Positions 42,580-54,563 of a stretch of 64,000 bases of DNA are shown here, piece after piece. Position numbers and translations under genes: made by a program. The DNA lies in NCBI GenBank assembly GCA_036927565.1, contig JAYESD010000010.1:38619298-38683297 (forward strand), read 5' to 3'. The notes under the pieces are model-generated. The model was not told the origin of the DNA. It saw only the letters and a program-made list of their open reading frames with translations, and ran no database searches. Within the stretch, counting starts at the first letter, position 1. Each line of letters opens with the position of its first letter. This stretch comes from Tuctoria greenei (taxonomy: Eukaryota; Streptophyta; Magnoliopsida; Poales; Poaceae).

Positions 42580-43115
42580 TGCGGCACAGCGAGGCAGGAG
42601 AGGAAAGGCAAACAAAAGTTTGGAAGGTTTGAGCGCCAGAACGATTGAAAGGCGTAAAGAACCCCAAACGGTACGTGCTTTCCTTCTTAAGTAAGCCCCC
42701 GTAACGCCTGGATGGAAACCGCAGAGGAGCCGACGATACCAGTCAAAATTTTCACCCCGCCAATGAAAAGGGGGTCAGGGCCACCCCGACGATCAAGCCG
42801 AGGTTCTTACCCCAGGCGAACGGTTGTCATCATGAAAGGCGGGAAAACCGAAGTCGGCGGCCTGACAGGGAACACGGAACCGATACGATTTTCGTATCGG
42901 GAACCGGCGACCTTCAATTGCGTGAGATCCGCACGCTGAGATCTCACTTGCCGCCTTCAAGATACGCCTTGCGGCGGAAGTTTAACTGTGAACTACTGCC
43001 AACGGCACAACCAAAGACCCTTGAAGACACGGTTCAGAAAGCGAAGAATGGACCCACCTCCGGCAAAATTACTTCATACAAAAGGCCTCTCCCGGAGGTG
43101 GGTCCAGGGGGCCAC
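42580..43115 (+). other. Gypsy-3 3' untranslated region, antisense promoter zone and PPT
   Basis: No gene. This stretch must contain any promoter of the minus-strand gene; no clear TATA box was seen on that strand. The purine-rich GGAGGTGGGTCCAGGGGGCC at 43094-43113 is next to the right LTR and is the likely plus-strand primer. Confidence 0.55.
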
Positions 43116-43995
43116 TGTCGGTACCCTCAGTACCGGATACCCCTTGGGATCGCAAAGATCACAAGGAAACTCCATATACAGATTAGAAGACCCCTGAAGG
43201 CCCCACATGTCAGGCGTAACCGGACCTGCTTCCCCGACATGGTTAGTCCTGGGGCCGCCATGTGTATCACAAGACCGGAGCTATCTCCCACACTTGGGAA
43301 GCTCCAGTCAAAATACCAATATGGCACCCCCGGATCTAACCCTAGACAGAGGGAAGCTCCAGTACTGACACGTGTCCAACAGCACTGGACCTACCCGTCC
43401 ACGACGGTGAGCTCTGGAGCTATCATCTGGCAACCACCAGACCTTCAACTTCAACTATCAAGCCGGTGGACCCCCCAACGGCTCCGGACCTTCAAGGATC
43501 AATCGAAAACTTCAAGACCCTATTAAGTGTCATTAATGCCAGATTAATGACACACGATCAGATGGTCCTTAATACTGGTAACAACACTATTAAGGCCCGT
43601 TACTAGGCTATTAAGGGTAATTAACTCCATTTATTGCGTATGAAGCATGTGTAACCGCTGGGGCCACCTGTCGGGCCAGACAAATGTTGTAACGACCAGT
43701 CCTTGTACTATAAAAGGACTGGTCGATGATACACAAAGGACGGTTCCAGACCACTTCTGAACACCCTGAGCTAGACGAGCTTCTTCTTCTAGAGCTTCTT
43801 CTAGACTCACAAGTTTAATACATCACCAACACACCCCGTGGATTAGGGTATTACGCTCAGGCGGCCTGAACCACGTAAATCCTTGTGTACACGTGTCTTT
43901 AACCTTCTTGAATCTCTGCGCGCCCATTACCGAACTACAACTCCTCGATCTAACAAAGGTAGTGTCGGGAGATCTGTCGGTTCCAAATGCCGACA
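43116..43995 (+). repeat. Gypsy-3 right LTR (880 bp)
   Basis: It runs from TGTCGGTACCCTCAG to AAATGCCGACA and is followed by atgac, the target duplication in Gypsy-1. The TATA box TATAAAAG is at 43709-43716. Confidence 0.93.
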
Positions 43996-44855
43996 ATGAC
44001 AAATTGAAGAAGTGTGAATTTTGGCTCTCAGAAGTTGGCTTTCTAGGTCATGTAATTAATCAACATGGCATCTCAATTGATCCAAGCAAAGTTTCTAAAA
44101 TAGTTGAATGGGAAAGACCAACCAATGTCAAGGAGGTTAGGAGTTTCTTGGGTATGGCTGGTTATTACCGACGCTTTGTAAAGGATTTCTCTCGCATTGC
44201 TAAGCCTATGACACAACTAACTCAAAAGAATGTCAAGTTCTTGTGGAATCAGGAATGTGAGGATTGCTTTCAATTATTGAAGGAGAAGTTGGTCACTGCC
44301 CCTATCCTTGCCCTTCCTGAGCCAGGTAGACGCTTCACTGTTTATTCAGATGCCTCTCGGGTAGGACTTGGTTGTGTACTTATGCAAGAAGGAAAAGTGA
44401 TTGCCTATGCCTCAAGACAGTTAAAGACGCATGAGCAGAATTATCCCACCCACGATCAAGAGCTTGCTGCTATAGTTTTTGCATTGGAAATCTGGAGACA
44501 ATATTTATATGGGGAGTCATGTGACATTTTCACCGATCATAAGAGTCTGAAGTATATATTCACTCAAAAGAACTTAAATTTGAGGCAACGGAGATGGTTG
44601 GAGTTGATCAAGGACTATGACCTGAATATCCAATACACACCTGGTAAAGCAAATGTGGTTGCTGATGTATTAAGTCGTAGAGCTACTCCTCCTACTATGA
44701 ATTACCTAATAGATGATTTTGAACAGATGGATATTTCTTATTGCTATGTTGGAGTTGTGGAGGTAGAGACTCAACTAATCTTATCATCAGATATTCCAGA
44801 ACGAATCTTAGAGGCACAAAAACGAGATCGCTTGTTACTAGATGTTAAGAAATGA
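43996..44855 (+). pseudogene. Gypsy-1 RT end and RNase H (resumed)
   Basis: Right after the Gypsy-3 target duplication the chain continues KLKKCEFWLSEVGFLGHVI, then VRSFLGMAGYYRRFVKDFS and the RNase H domain: FTVYSDASRVGLGCVLMQ, YASRQLKTHEQNYPTHDQE, IFTDHKSLKYIFTQKNLN and ANVVADVLSRR. The open frame runs to TGA 44853. It joins the RT half that stops at 16489. Confidence 0.92.
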
Positions 44856-45911
44856 ATTCAAGAAGGAAAGGTAGGAGATTTCACTTTGGACGCCGTTGGG
44901 TCCGTTCAGTTTCGTGGTCGCTTATGCGTGCCACAAAGATCTCAAGTTAAAGAAGAATTTTTTAAGGAGGCACATCGTGATCGTTATACCGTACATCCTG
45001 GGGAGAATAAGATGTACCATGACTTGAAGAAAATCTATTGGTGGAAGATAATGAAGGTGGATGTAGCAAAGTATGTGGCTTCATGTGGGGTTTGCCAAAG
45101 AGTGAAGGCTGAGCATAAGAGTGTCGCTGGGAAATTATAGCCTCTCGAGGTTCCCGTGTGGCCATGGGAGGATATCCCTATGGATTTTGTTGTTGGCTTA
45201 CCACCTTCTCCAAGAGGAAGAGATACTATTTGGGTCGTAGTTGATCGTCTTAGTAAGGTGGCCCATTTTATTCCTATTCGGTCAACTAGTTCAACGAGCG
45301 ATTTGGTGCCTATTTATATGAGAGAAGAAGTGTGACTGCATGGTGCACCTCGCACCATTGTTTCAGACAGGGATGCTAAGTTTGTCTCTAAGTTGTGGGA
45401 GAGCTTACAATTAGGGTTGGGCACAACACTAAGGATGAGCACTGCATTCCACCCTCAGACTGATGGACAGTCAGAGCGTACGATTCAAACCTTGGAAGAT
45501 ATGCATAGATCTTGTGTACTATCTTGGCAAGGAAGCTAGGAGGATCACGTATCTCTTGTGGAGTTCTCTTATAATAACAACTATCACTCTAGCATTGGAT
45601 GTGCACCATATGAGGCTCTTTATGGAAGAAAGTGTAGGTCGCCCTTTTTTTGGGACGCGGTTGGTGAGAAAGCTGTTTTGGGTCCAGATTGGGTTCAACA
45701 ATCGACTCGGCGAGTTGCTGAAATTCGAGAACACATGCTGGCAGCACAAAGTAGGCAAAAGAGTTATGCCGACATTAGAAGGCGATACATGGAGTTTCAA
45801 GAAGGTGATGAGGTTCTTCTAAGGGTGTCGCCTACCAAGGGTGTTGTGATATTTGGTACTAAGGGAAAGCTTAGTCCAAGATATATTGTACCTTTTGTTA
45901 TCAAGGAATGA
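44856..45911 (+). pseudogene. Gypsy-1 integrase
   Basis: The HHCC region is complete (HRDRYTVHPGENKMYHD, YVASCGVCQRVKAEH, about 44970-45115). Then come TAG at 45138, the core with D in IPMDFVVGLPP, a TGA at 45333, D in TIVSDRDAKFVSK and the HPQTDGQSER E region (about 45450). A small frameshift lies near 45500. The C-terminal part (VEFSYNNNYHSSIGCAPYEAL, YGRKCRSPFFW) is in another frame up to TGA 45909. Confidence 0.9.
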
Positions 45912-46235
45912 GTGGGAAAATTAGCATATCGATTAGAGTTGCCAGAGTCAGTGAGAGGAATTCACAATCTATTTCATGTTTCAATGTTGAGAAAGTATCT
46001 AAGGGATCCAGAGAATCATATAGTCGTAGAGCCAGTGACTATTGAACAAGATCTATCAGTTGAGTCTCGTCTTGTGAGGATTTTGGAAACATCTGAGAGG
46101 GTGCCTAGACGCAAGTCATTTAACTTTGTGAAGGTTCTGTGGACATACCAAACTGAACATGAAGCCACTTGGGAGCTTGAATCTGAGATTCAAGAGAAAT
46201 ACCCTGAATTATTCGAATTCGGTGAGCATTTATAG
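45912..46235 (+). pseudogene. Gypsy-1 integrase C-terminus with chromodomain-like segment
   Basis: The segment KLAYRLELPESVRGIHNLFH is followed by VSMLRKYLRDPENHI and a chromodomain-like end (VRILETSERVPRRKSFNFVK, then VLWTYQTEHEATWELESEI). Chromodomains at this site direct chromovirus insertion towards marked chromatin. The reading frame is open but separated from the rest by a TGA at 45909. Confidence 0.85.
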
Positions 46236-46308
46236 TTTCTTCAAATTATCAGTTTCACATCATTTCCCTATAATGGTAATAAAGAATTCGAGGGCGAATT
46301 CTGTTGAC

Positions 46309-46328
46309 GGGGGGGGGGGGGGGGGGAA
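46309..46328 (+). other. Gypsy-1 polypurine tract with an 18-G run
   Basis: A run of 18 G followed by AA lies directly before the right LTR (TGTAATATCCC at 46329). It is the plus-strand primer position. The length suggests homopolymer expansion after insertion. Confidence 0.8.
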
Positions 46329-46699
46329 TGTAATATCCCGAATATTTAAGGAAAAAAATCACATCAGAAACAATAAATAGTTAACCAAACTTTGACTCAT
46401 TGAACCATTCCTTGTTCCTCTGATGGTCGATCAGAGACCGTATGTGTTTTCAGTTCGTCGAAATCATTTACGCAAAATTAACCTTGTGACGAGAAACACT
46501 AGAGGGTTGACCAAAGTTTGACTTTTTGAATCCTTGATCTGGTGGATGATCGGAGACCGTAGATGCGTAGGGTTCGTCGAGACGATTCCGTTTCACTACT
46601 CATATGCTTGATTTGGAGATCGGATAGGTCGGTTGGGAGCCGGTTTATTTTAGACCGTAGGATGAAACTTTTTTAGGTCAACTTGCCTGGAAAACTACC
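46329..46699 (+). repeat. Gypsy-1 right LTR, first segment
   Basis: The first 371 bp of the right LTR end at ctacc, where Gypsy-2 is inserted. The remainder starts at 54564 after the second ctacc. Confidence 0.93.
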
Positions 46700-47125
46700 T
46701 GTAACACCATCAATTTTTTCGCATCATGCATTTCATACATGATCATGCATTAAACATTTGTAGAATAAAGAAAAAATAAAAGATGGAGCATACATATACA
46801 AATATGTGTAGCAAAAGAGGAGAGAAAGAAAATAATAACGTAAAACATGTATTAGGGAATAAATATAAAAAATATATAAATAAATAATATATATAATAAT
46901 AATATAAAATAAATAAAAAATATATAATGATAATATTTATATATGTAAATAAAAATAAAATAAAATAAAATAAAGAATAAATAAATAATAATATAAAAAA
47001 AGAAAAAAAGGGGGGCAACCGCCGGCGAGGCCGAGCCGGCCCAGCCTGGGCGCCCTGCCCGACCGGCCCTGCACCGCACTCCCGTGAGCCAGCCCGACCC
47101 CACCCGCGGCCCCGCGCTGCGTTGA

Positions 47126-47146
47126 CCCCCCCCCCCCCCCCCCCCC
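47126..47146. repeat. C homopolymer (21 C) in the Gypsy-2 left LTR
   Basis: The right LTR has only CCCCGCCC at this place (about 52414-52421), so the run grew, or the sequence was compressed in assembly, after integration. Confidence 0.8.
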
Positions 47147-47227
47147 TCGAGCCGCTCGCCCGCGCCCCCGCAGCACGCGCGCCGCGCGCCAGCCCCGTGG
47201 CCAAGTCGGCCTCGATTCGAGCGCGCC

Positions 47228-47234
47228 TATAAAA
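47228..47234 (+). promoter_or_regulatory. Gypsy-2 LTR TATA box
   Basis: TATAAAA follows gagcgcgcc and is conserved in the right LTR at 52502-52508. The GC-rich block upstream and the purine-rich leader downstream fit a pol II promoter and 5' leader. Confidence 0.7.
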
Positions 47235-49322
47235 CCCCCCTCCGATGCCCTCGTGATTTCCCGATGCCAGAGCCCCCAAACCCTAGCCGCCGTAGGTAAA
47301 AAAAGGAGAAGATCAGAGTCGCCGCCAGAGAAGGAAAAAAAGAGGGGAAAAAGAGGAAGAAAAAGAGGAGGGTGCCGTCATCCACCGGAGATCATCGCTG
47401 TCGTTGTGCCGCCAGAGGACCGTTGCGCCATCTACTTTGTCTATGCGTCACCTCCGTTCCGCGATCTTCGAAGCCGTCGCATCTATGGTTGGATTCGTTT
47501 TTCCGATGAAAATTTTAGCGATGTATTAAATCTAGTAACATAATTTGATCGTAGTTGCACCATAAAATTATTTTAAGCAGCATTAATTCTCGTTAAAACC
47601 CTCGTAACTCATATAAACACGTATGAACTAGTTTCATCTAACTAATAAACAACCGTGGTTAATTAATAATTGATCTTTGCATGCATGCATATCATCGCAT
47701 GTTGATTAATGTGTGTGCATCATGTTGATTTGTATATGTTTTCTTGTATGTGTGATCACGAGTAGAGGGAAGTGCTCAAGAGGTCATGTACGAGGATTTT
47801 CATAACCAAGACTTCGAAGCGCTTGAGCAACCCTATTCGTCGGAGCAAGGCAAGTGTCCTTGAAGCATATTGATCCTGTTTTTAAAATAAATGTTTAGTT
47901 TGCAAAACTGCATGTTGTGTCAATTTGATCGGAAATCCTATGGTAGGAAGTTTACAAGAATTGTTTAACCACCCTTGTCGCCTAGAATTATGGTAGAGAG
48001 TCGGATGGGCTTTTTACCTTTTTGCTTCACTTAATTAATTGGGATGGGAAAACAACACTACACATTTAATTATGCATTAATGATATTCTGGTTAATGTGA
48101 ACTAGTCAATATGATATGGTAATGGGTGACCTAAGAAAGCCCGGTATGTGGATGGGTTGGATGTCATGGTGGTTTGCTTGCTTTAGATGTAAGGACCGCT
48201 TCATGCGATAATAAGCCAGGACTACAGTGCCACCACGAGGCCAATTATGGGTGTGGTGTAGCTGATTAATTAGGGTTTTGCCAGTGCTATTTGGACTATT
48301 TAGGATGCTCGGGGAAGGCGTAGCCGGATTGTGTTTGTTGATGATTGATGGTACTACCGTGGGATCCGAATGGCTCAAGAGGGGGCCCTTTGTTGAAGAT
48401 GTGCTCAGTTGGAGGCATCGCCACCGGTGAAACCTCAGTGGGGTCTAAATAGGCTAGTAATGCCTTTGTAAAGGCTATTTTTTGATCGCTTGGCCACACA
48501 CCAACGGAAGTGTGTAATGTGACCGACGGGTCATGGGCATAAAGGAGGTTCTTAGTCACCGAAAGGTGATGAAATCACGAACACGTGGGTAAAGTGGTAC
48601 AAACTCTGCAGAGTCTAATAAAACTATCATGATAGCCGTGCTCCCGGTTATGAGCACCTGGACAACTTCCATGATTAGAGGGAAATTGGGATTTGAGATG
48701 GTTATGGTTTGGTACTGGTATTGGCTGGTTATGGATTAACTATGGCATTGAATATGGTTAATAGTATGATGGTGATGGATATGGAATATGGATTGGTGCT
48801 ATGTTATTAATTATGGTTTCTGATGGGATTACTTCACATACATGTAATACATTGCTCTTTCAAATGGTTTTACTGAACTTTTCAGCACTTAACCATTATT
48901 ACATTCGTCATTTGATTCAGCCACATGTCATACTTTCCACACTTGCTGAGTACGACATGTACTCATTCTTGCAATCCCCTCCCCAGTTGCAGGCTAGGAT
49001 TGTGAGTTTAATGGCAATAATGTGGAGTTCTAGGCCGTGTCTACCGTCAGCTTTGCTTGTGGTGTTGCATGGAGCTGCATTATCCCTTTTGCTTAGTTTG
49101 CTCAGTTTAGTCTATTTTCGCTGCATTAGTTGACCTTGTCATTAATATTCATTAGAACTTGTATTCAAGGATATTATGAATTGTGTAATAAAATTTGGTT
49201 AATTAACTTGTGTTGTGGTAACTGTCTGTATATCATTTGTGATGCACTTGTATATGTGTGTTGAACATTCTGGGGACACATATACTGCACTTGGTTCATT
49301 TTTGGAACCGGGTGTCACAAAT

Positions 49323-49334
49323 TGGTATCAGAGC
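49323..49334 (+). other. Gypsy-2 primer binding site (Met)
   Basis: TGGTATCAGAGC lies three bases after the left LTR and is a perfect match to the initiator-Met type site. Confidence 0.92.
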
Positions 49335-49898
49335 CACAGGTTGACCATAAGATGTAGCCTAGATAGAATGGAAAGTTTAGAGCACATAGGATCACTTAGG
49401 AATCGATGTGTTTTTGGTTGGTGTGCGTGTTGCTATATATTGGTTGCTTGTGTGCTTAACAGAGGATTTTGGGATGCTTTAGCATTGCCATGTCCACCTA
49501 GGCTAGTGTAGCTAGTTGGTTAGTTTCATATTCCTTGATGTATATAGTTGGGGATTCGTTCTATCTCTCTTTTATTTCTCACTCAACCTCTACTTCAATG
49601 GAAGAAGGAAAACAGAAGATTCATTGTCTCATATGAAGCTGTATGGAAGATGGGAACAAAGATAGTGTGTCTAAGAAGTTTTAAAATAAGGGGGTAGAAT
49701 CCTTCACCAACCTTATTGTTTTGGATTCACAAAGATCAGACATGACACTTAGAATGGATTGTCTATGGAAGCATAATGGAGTGGTCCAGTATGCCACAAG
49801 GACAGTGCAATCGACATGTGATAAGGAAGTCAGCATTGGAGTTGATCTGTCATAATAGATATCAAAACTAACCAATCATCAAAGACTACTCCAACGTA
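49335..49898. other. Gypsy-2 leader, site of the internal deletion
   Basis: No gag or protease is recognisable here. About 330 bp of leader-like sequence (to about 49660) give way to sequence with stops in all frames and then to the end of RT. The missing 3 kb or so of gag-PR-RT must have been lost near 49650-49880. Confidence 0.6.
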
Positions 49899-50406
49899 GT
49901 GAAGTGCATGACTGAGTTGCTAACAAGGGGAAGGCCTCTAAAATGGATTCTATCTTGTCAGGATGCTATTGAGAAAGTGAAGAAGAGATTTATCACTACA
50001 CCGGCGTTGGTATTGCTAGACATGAGCAAGAAGCTTGGATTTATACGACGCATCAAGGCAAGGACTTGGATGTGTGCTCATGCAAGAAGGTCAAGTGGTC
50101 GCCTATGCGTTAAGTCAATTGAAGAAACATGAGCAGAATTACCCAACGCATGATTTAGAACTTGCACCCGTGGTACATGCATTGAAGATTTGGAGACACT
50201 ATATTCTTGGACATAGGTGTGAAATTTATACGGATCATAAGAGTCTTAAGTATATTTTCACACAAACAGATCTGAATTTGAGGCAACGAAGATGGTTGAA
50301 GCTCATCAAGGATTATGATGTGGGGATCAACTATCATCTAGGAAAGGCCAATGTAGTGGCCGATGCCTTGAGTAGAAAAGGAGTAAGTCATCAACTCACA
50401 GTTTGA
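49899..50406 (+). pseudogene. Gypsy-2 RT end and RNase H
   Basis: A trace of the RT connection (CQDAIEKVKKRFITTPALVL) is followed by a frameshift near 50030 and RNase H: LYDASRQGLGCVLMQEGQVV, YALSQLKKHEQNYPTHDLEL, IYTDHKSLKYIFTQTDLN and ANVVADALSRKG. TGA at 50404 ends it. Confidence 0.87.
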
Positions 50407-51718
50407 GAGTTACCATCCGAGTTATGTAAGGAGTTTTAAAGGTTGAACCTTGGATTTGTAAATGAGATGGAGATGATGGAGTTAAACCCAACCTTGGAGC
50501 AAGAAATTCGAGAAGCACAAACCACGGATGAAGAGATCAAGGAAATCAAGGAACGTACCAAAGAAGGGAGATAATTCAGATTTGATGAAAACGAACATGG
50601 TACCTTATGTCTTGGAAAGAGAATTGTCGTGCCTAATGTGAAGCATATTCAGGAGACAATATTAAAGGAGGCACATGACTCGCCGTACTCAATTCATCCT
50701 GATTGTACAAAGATGTACAAGGATTTGAAGACACTATTGGTGGGCCAACATGAAAAAGGACATAGCAGAATATGTTGCGTTGTGTGATGTGTGCCAACGA
50801 GTTAAAGCTGAACATCAGAGGCCAGCTGGATTATCGCAACCATTGAAGATCCCAGAATGGAAGTGGGAAGAAATCGAAATGGACTTCATAGTTGGGTTAC
50901 CACGTACTCAGTCCGGTTATGACTCAATTTGGGTAATTGTGGATCGCTTAACCAAGTCAGCTCATTTTGTTCCTGTGAAGACCAAATATACAGCTGCACA
51001 ATTGGCTGAAATATACATGGAGCATATTGTGTGTTGACACGGAGTACCAAAGAAGATAGTCTCAGATAGAGGTTCTAAGTTTACCTCCAGATTTTGGCAG
51101 AAATGGCATGAAGCATTTGGAACAAGGTTGAAATTCAGTTCGGCATATCACCCTCAAACGGATGGACAAACTGAGAGGACCAATCAAATTTTGGAAGACA
51201 TGATAAGAGCTTGTGCTTTAAAGCATGGGAAAAGTTGGGACAAGAGCTTGCCATATGCAGAATTTTCATACAACAATAGTTACCAAGCAAGTTTGAAAAT
51301 GTCACCCTATGAAGCACTATACGGAAGGAAGTGTAGGACTCCTCTATTTTGGAATGAAACCAGATAAAATCAAGTATTTGGTCCTGATGTGTTACAAGAT
51401 GCTGAAAGGCAAGTTAAAATAATTCATGAAAACCTAAAGGCTGCTCAGTCGCGGCAAAAAGGTTATGCGGATAATCGACGAAGGAGTCTGACTTTCGAAG
51501 TTGGAGATTTTGTATACCTCAAAGTGTCACCTATCCGAGGGCAACGCCGGTTTAACGTCAAAGGAAAACTGGCACCTCGCTATATCGGGCCATTTAAGAT
51601 TCTAGAAAAGCGAGGAGAGGTAGCTTATCGACTTGAGATGCCGACGTATCTCTTCGGTGTACTCTACGTGTTTCACGTATCTCAACTCAAGAAGCGTTTG
51701 AGGGTGCCGGAAGAATAG
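50407..51718 (+). pseudogene. Gypsy-2 integrase
   Basis: The HHCC region is split by a frameshift near 50735 (YVALCDVCQRVKAEHQ keeps the two Cys). The core has D in IEMDFIVGLPRTQ, then TGA at 51035, D in KIVSDRGSKFTSR and the E region in YHPQTDGQTERTNQILEDM. The rest is open with one TAA at 51365: EFSYNNSYQASLKMSPYEAL, YGRKCRTPLFW, LTFEVGDFVYLKVSP and LAPRYIGPFKILEKRGEVAY. Confidence 0.9.
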
Positions 51719-51747
51719 GTGCGGACGAATTAGAACTTCAGGAGGAT

Positions 51748-51963
51748 TTGTCCTATGTCGAGCAACCTATCAAGATCTTGGACGTGAAGAAAAGGGTCAC
51801 GAGGAATAAGAGGGTCCGTTGGTGCAAAGTGCAATGGAGCCACTATACGGAAGTCGAAGCTATGTGGGAACGTGAAGAAGACTTGAAGGCAGAATTCCCT
51901 TATCTTTTCTCCACGCTATCGAATCTCGAGGGCGAGATTCACTTTAAGGGGGTAGGTTTGTAA
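51748..51963 (+). pseudogene. Gypsy-2 chromodomain-like C-terminus, stop codon supplied by LTR
   Basis: The segment reads VEQPIKILDVKKRVTRNKRV then WCKVQWSHYTEVEAMWERE, the chromodomain-like end of chromovirus integrase. A TAG at 51716 separates it from integrase. The frame runs through the polypurine tract, and its stop TAA (51961-51963) is the third to fifth base of the LTR (TGTAA). Confidence 0.85.
51943..51957 (+). other. Gypsy-2 polypurine tract
   Basis: TTTAAGGGGGTAGGT lies directly before TGTAACACC of the right LTR, in the plus-strand primer position. Confidence 0.75.
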
Positions 51964-54558
51964 CACCCTCAATTTTTTTCGCATCACGCATTTCATACAT
52001 GATCATGCATTAAACATTAGTAGAATAAAGAAAAAATAAAAGATGGAGCATACATATACAAATATGTGTAGCAAAAGAGGAGAGAAAGAAAATAATAACG
52101 TAAAACATGTATTAGGGAATAAATATAAAAAATATATATAAATAAATAATATATATAATGATAATATAAAATAAATAATATATATAATAATACATATAAT
52201 GATAATATTTATATATGTAAAGAAAAAGATAATATAAATAAAAAAATAAAAATAATATAAAGAATAAACAAATAATAATATAAAAAAAAGAAAAAAAGGG
52301 GGGCAACCGCCAGCCAGGCTAAGCCGGCCCAGCCAGAGCGCCCCACTCGACCGGCCCCGCACCGCACTCCCGCGCGCCAGTGCAACCCCACCCGCAGCCC
52401 CGCGCTGCGTTGACCCCGCCCAAGCCGCTCGCCCGCGCCCCCGCAGCATGCACGCCGCGCGCCAGCCCCGTGGCCAAGTCGGCCTCGGTACTGAGCGCGC
52501 CTATAAAAAACCCCTCCGATGCCCTCTTGTTTTCCCGATGCCAGATCCCCAAAACCCTAGCCGCTGTAGGTAAAAAAAGAGAAGAGCTGAGGTGCCACCA
52601 AGGAAGGAAAAAAAGAGGGGAAGAAGAGGAAGAAAAAGAGGAGGGTGCCGTCGTCCGCCGGAGATCGTCGCCGTCGTCGTGCCGCCAGAGGACCGTTGCG
52701 CCATCTACTTCGTCTACGCGTCGCCTCCGTTCCGTGATCTTCGAAGCCGTCGCATCTACGGTAGGATTCGTTTTTCCGATGCGAATTTAAGCGACGTATT
52801 AAATCTAGTAGACATAATTTGATCGTAGTTGCACAATAAAAATATTTTCAGCAGCATTAGTTCTCGTTAAAACCCCCATAACTCATATAAACACGTATGA
52901 CCTAGTTGCATCTAACTAATAAACAACCGTGGTTAATTAATAATTGATCTTTGCATGCATGCATATCATCGCATGTTGATTAATGTGTGTGCATCATGTT
53001 GATTTGTATATGTTTTATTGTATGTGTGATCACGAGTAGAGGGAAGTGCTCAAGAGGTCGTGTACGAGGATTTCCAGAACCAAAACTTCGAAGCGCTTGA
53101 AGCATATTGATCCTGTTTTTAAAATAAATGTTTTGTTTGCAAAACTGCATGCTGTGTCAATTTGATGGGAAATCCTATGGTAGGAAGTTTACTAGAATTG
53201 TTTAACCACCCTTGTCGCTTGGAATTATGGTAGAGAGTTGGATAGGCTTTTTACCTTTTTGCTTCGCTTAATTAATTGGGATGGAAAAACAACACTACAC
53301 ATTTAATTATGCATGAATGATATTCTGGTTAATGTGAACTGGTCAATATGATATGGTAATGGATGATCTAAGAAAGCCTAGTATGTGGATGGGTTGAATG
53401 TCATGGTGGTTTGCTTGCTTTAGATCTAAGGATCGGTTCATGCGAGAATAAGCCAGGACTACAGTGTCACCACGAGGCCAAGTATGGGTGCGGCGTAGCT
53501 GATTAATTAGGGTTTTGCCCGTGCTATTTGGACCATTAAGGATGTTCGGGGAAGGCGTAGTCGGATCGGGTTTGTTGATGATTGGTGGGACTACCCTGAG
53601 ATCCGAATGGCTCAAGAGGGGATCCTTGGTTGAAGATGTGCTCAGTTGGAGGCATCGCCACCGGTGAAACCTCAGTGGGGTCTAAATAGGCTAGTAATCC
53701 CTTTGTAAAGGATATTTTTTGATCTCTTGGCCACACACCAACGGAAGTGTGTAATGTGACGGACGGGTCAAGGGCATAAGGGAGGTTCTTAGTAACCGAA
53801 AGGTGATGAAATCACAAACACGTGAGTAAAGTGGTACAAACTCTGCAGAGTCTAATAAAACTATCATGATAGCCGTGCTCCCGGTTATGAGCACCTGGAC
53901 AACTTCCATGATTAGAGGGAAATTGAGATTTGGGACGGTTATGGTTTGGTACTGGTATTGGCTGGTTATGGATTTACTATGGCATTGAATATGGTTAATG
54001 GTATGATGGTGGTGGATATAGAATATGGATTGTTGCTATATTATTAGTTATGGTTTCTGATGGGATTACTTCACATACATGTAATACATTGCTTTTCCAA
54101 ATAGTTTTACTGTACTTTTCAGGACTTAACGATTATTACATTCATCATTTCATTCAACCACATGTCATACTTTCCACACTTGCTGAGTACGATATGTACT
54201 CACTATTGCAATCCCCCCCCACCACTTGCAGGTCAGGATTATTAGTTTAATGGTGATAATGCAAAGTTCTAGGCCGTGTCTACCGTCAGCTTTGCATGTG
54301 GTGTTGCATGGAGCTATGTTATCCCTTTTGCTTAGTTTGCTCAGTTTAGTCTATTTCCGCTGCATTAGTTGAACTTGTCATTAATATTCATTAGAACTTG
54401 TATTCAAGGATATTATGAATTGTGTAATAAAATTTGGTTAATTAACTTGTGTTGAGGTAACTGTCTGTATATCGCTTGTGATGCACTTGTATATGTGTGT
54501 TGAACATCCAGGACACACATATACTGTACTTGGTTCATTTTTGAAACCGAGTGTCACA
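51959..54558 (+). repeat. Gypsy-2 right LTR (2.60 kb)
   Basis: It pairs with 46700-49319 and ends CGAGTGTCACA before ctacc. A 20-30 bp segment near 53100 (gagcaaccctattcg..) present in the left copy is missing here. The AT-rich block near 52130-52280 differs in length. Confidence 0.94.
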
Positions 54559-54563
54559 CTACC

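Larger units (their letters stand above)
16495..43995 (+). mobile_element. Gypsy-3: Tat-lineage Ty3/gypsy with antisense gene, inserted in Gypsy-1 RT
   Basis: LTRs of about 880 bp begin TGTCGGTACCCTC and end CGCCGACA or TGCCGACA, flanked by atgcc (16490-16494) and atgac (43996-44000). Contents are gag, protease, RT, RNase H, a second RNase H, integrase, then a 3.5-kb minus-strand gene before the PPT. Dual RNase H and an extra ORF between pol and the 3' LTR are features of the Tat lineage. Copia-2 sits in gag. Without it the element is about 13 kb. The reading frames carry many stops. Confidence 0.93.
46700..49319 (+). repeat. Gypsy-2 left LTR (2.62 kb)
   Basis: It matches 51959-54558 closely: about four differences in the first 180 bp. 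Parts are an AT-rich TATA/AATA block (46850-47000), a GC-rich block with a 21-C run (47126-47146), a TATA box at 47228 and a purine-rich leader (ggaaaaaaagagggg, about 47330). It ends GGGTGTCACA. Confidence 0.94.
46700..54558 (+). mobile_element. Gypsy-2: internally deleted Ty3/gypsy chromovirus in the Gypsy-1 right LTR
   Basis: Both LTRs start TGTAACACC and end GTGTCACA, and the 5-bp target duplication ctacc is perfect (46695-46699, 54559-54563). LTRs of 2.62 and 2.60 kb enclose only 2.64 kb, which holds the end of RT/RNase H, integrase and a chromodomain-like segment. Gag, protease and most of RT are absent. Close LTR similarity and the perfect duplication mark it as one of the youngest insertions. 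Confidence 0.94.

Noticed and set aside
46743..47279. Long minus-strand open frame in the Gypsy-2 LTR (and its copy at 52003-52449)
   Set aside because: It is Gly/Arg-rich over the GC block and Tyr/Ile/Phe-rich over the AT block, mirrors base composition, and is inside an LTR.
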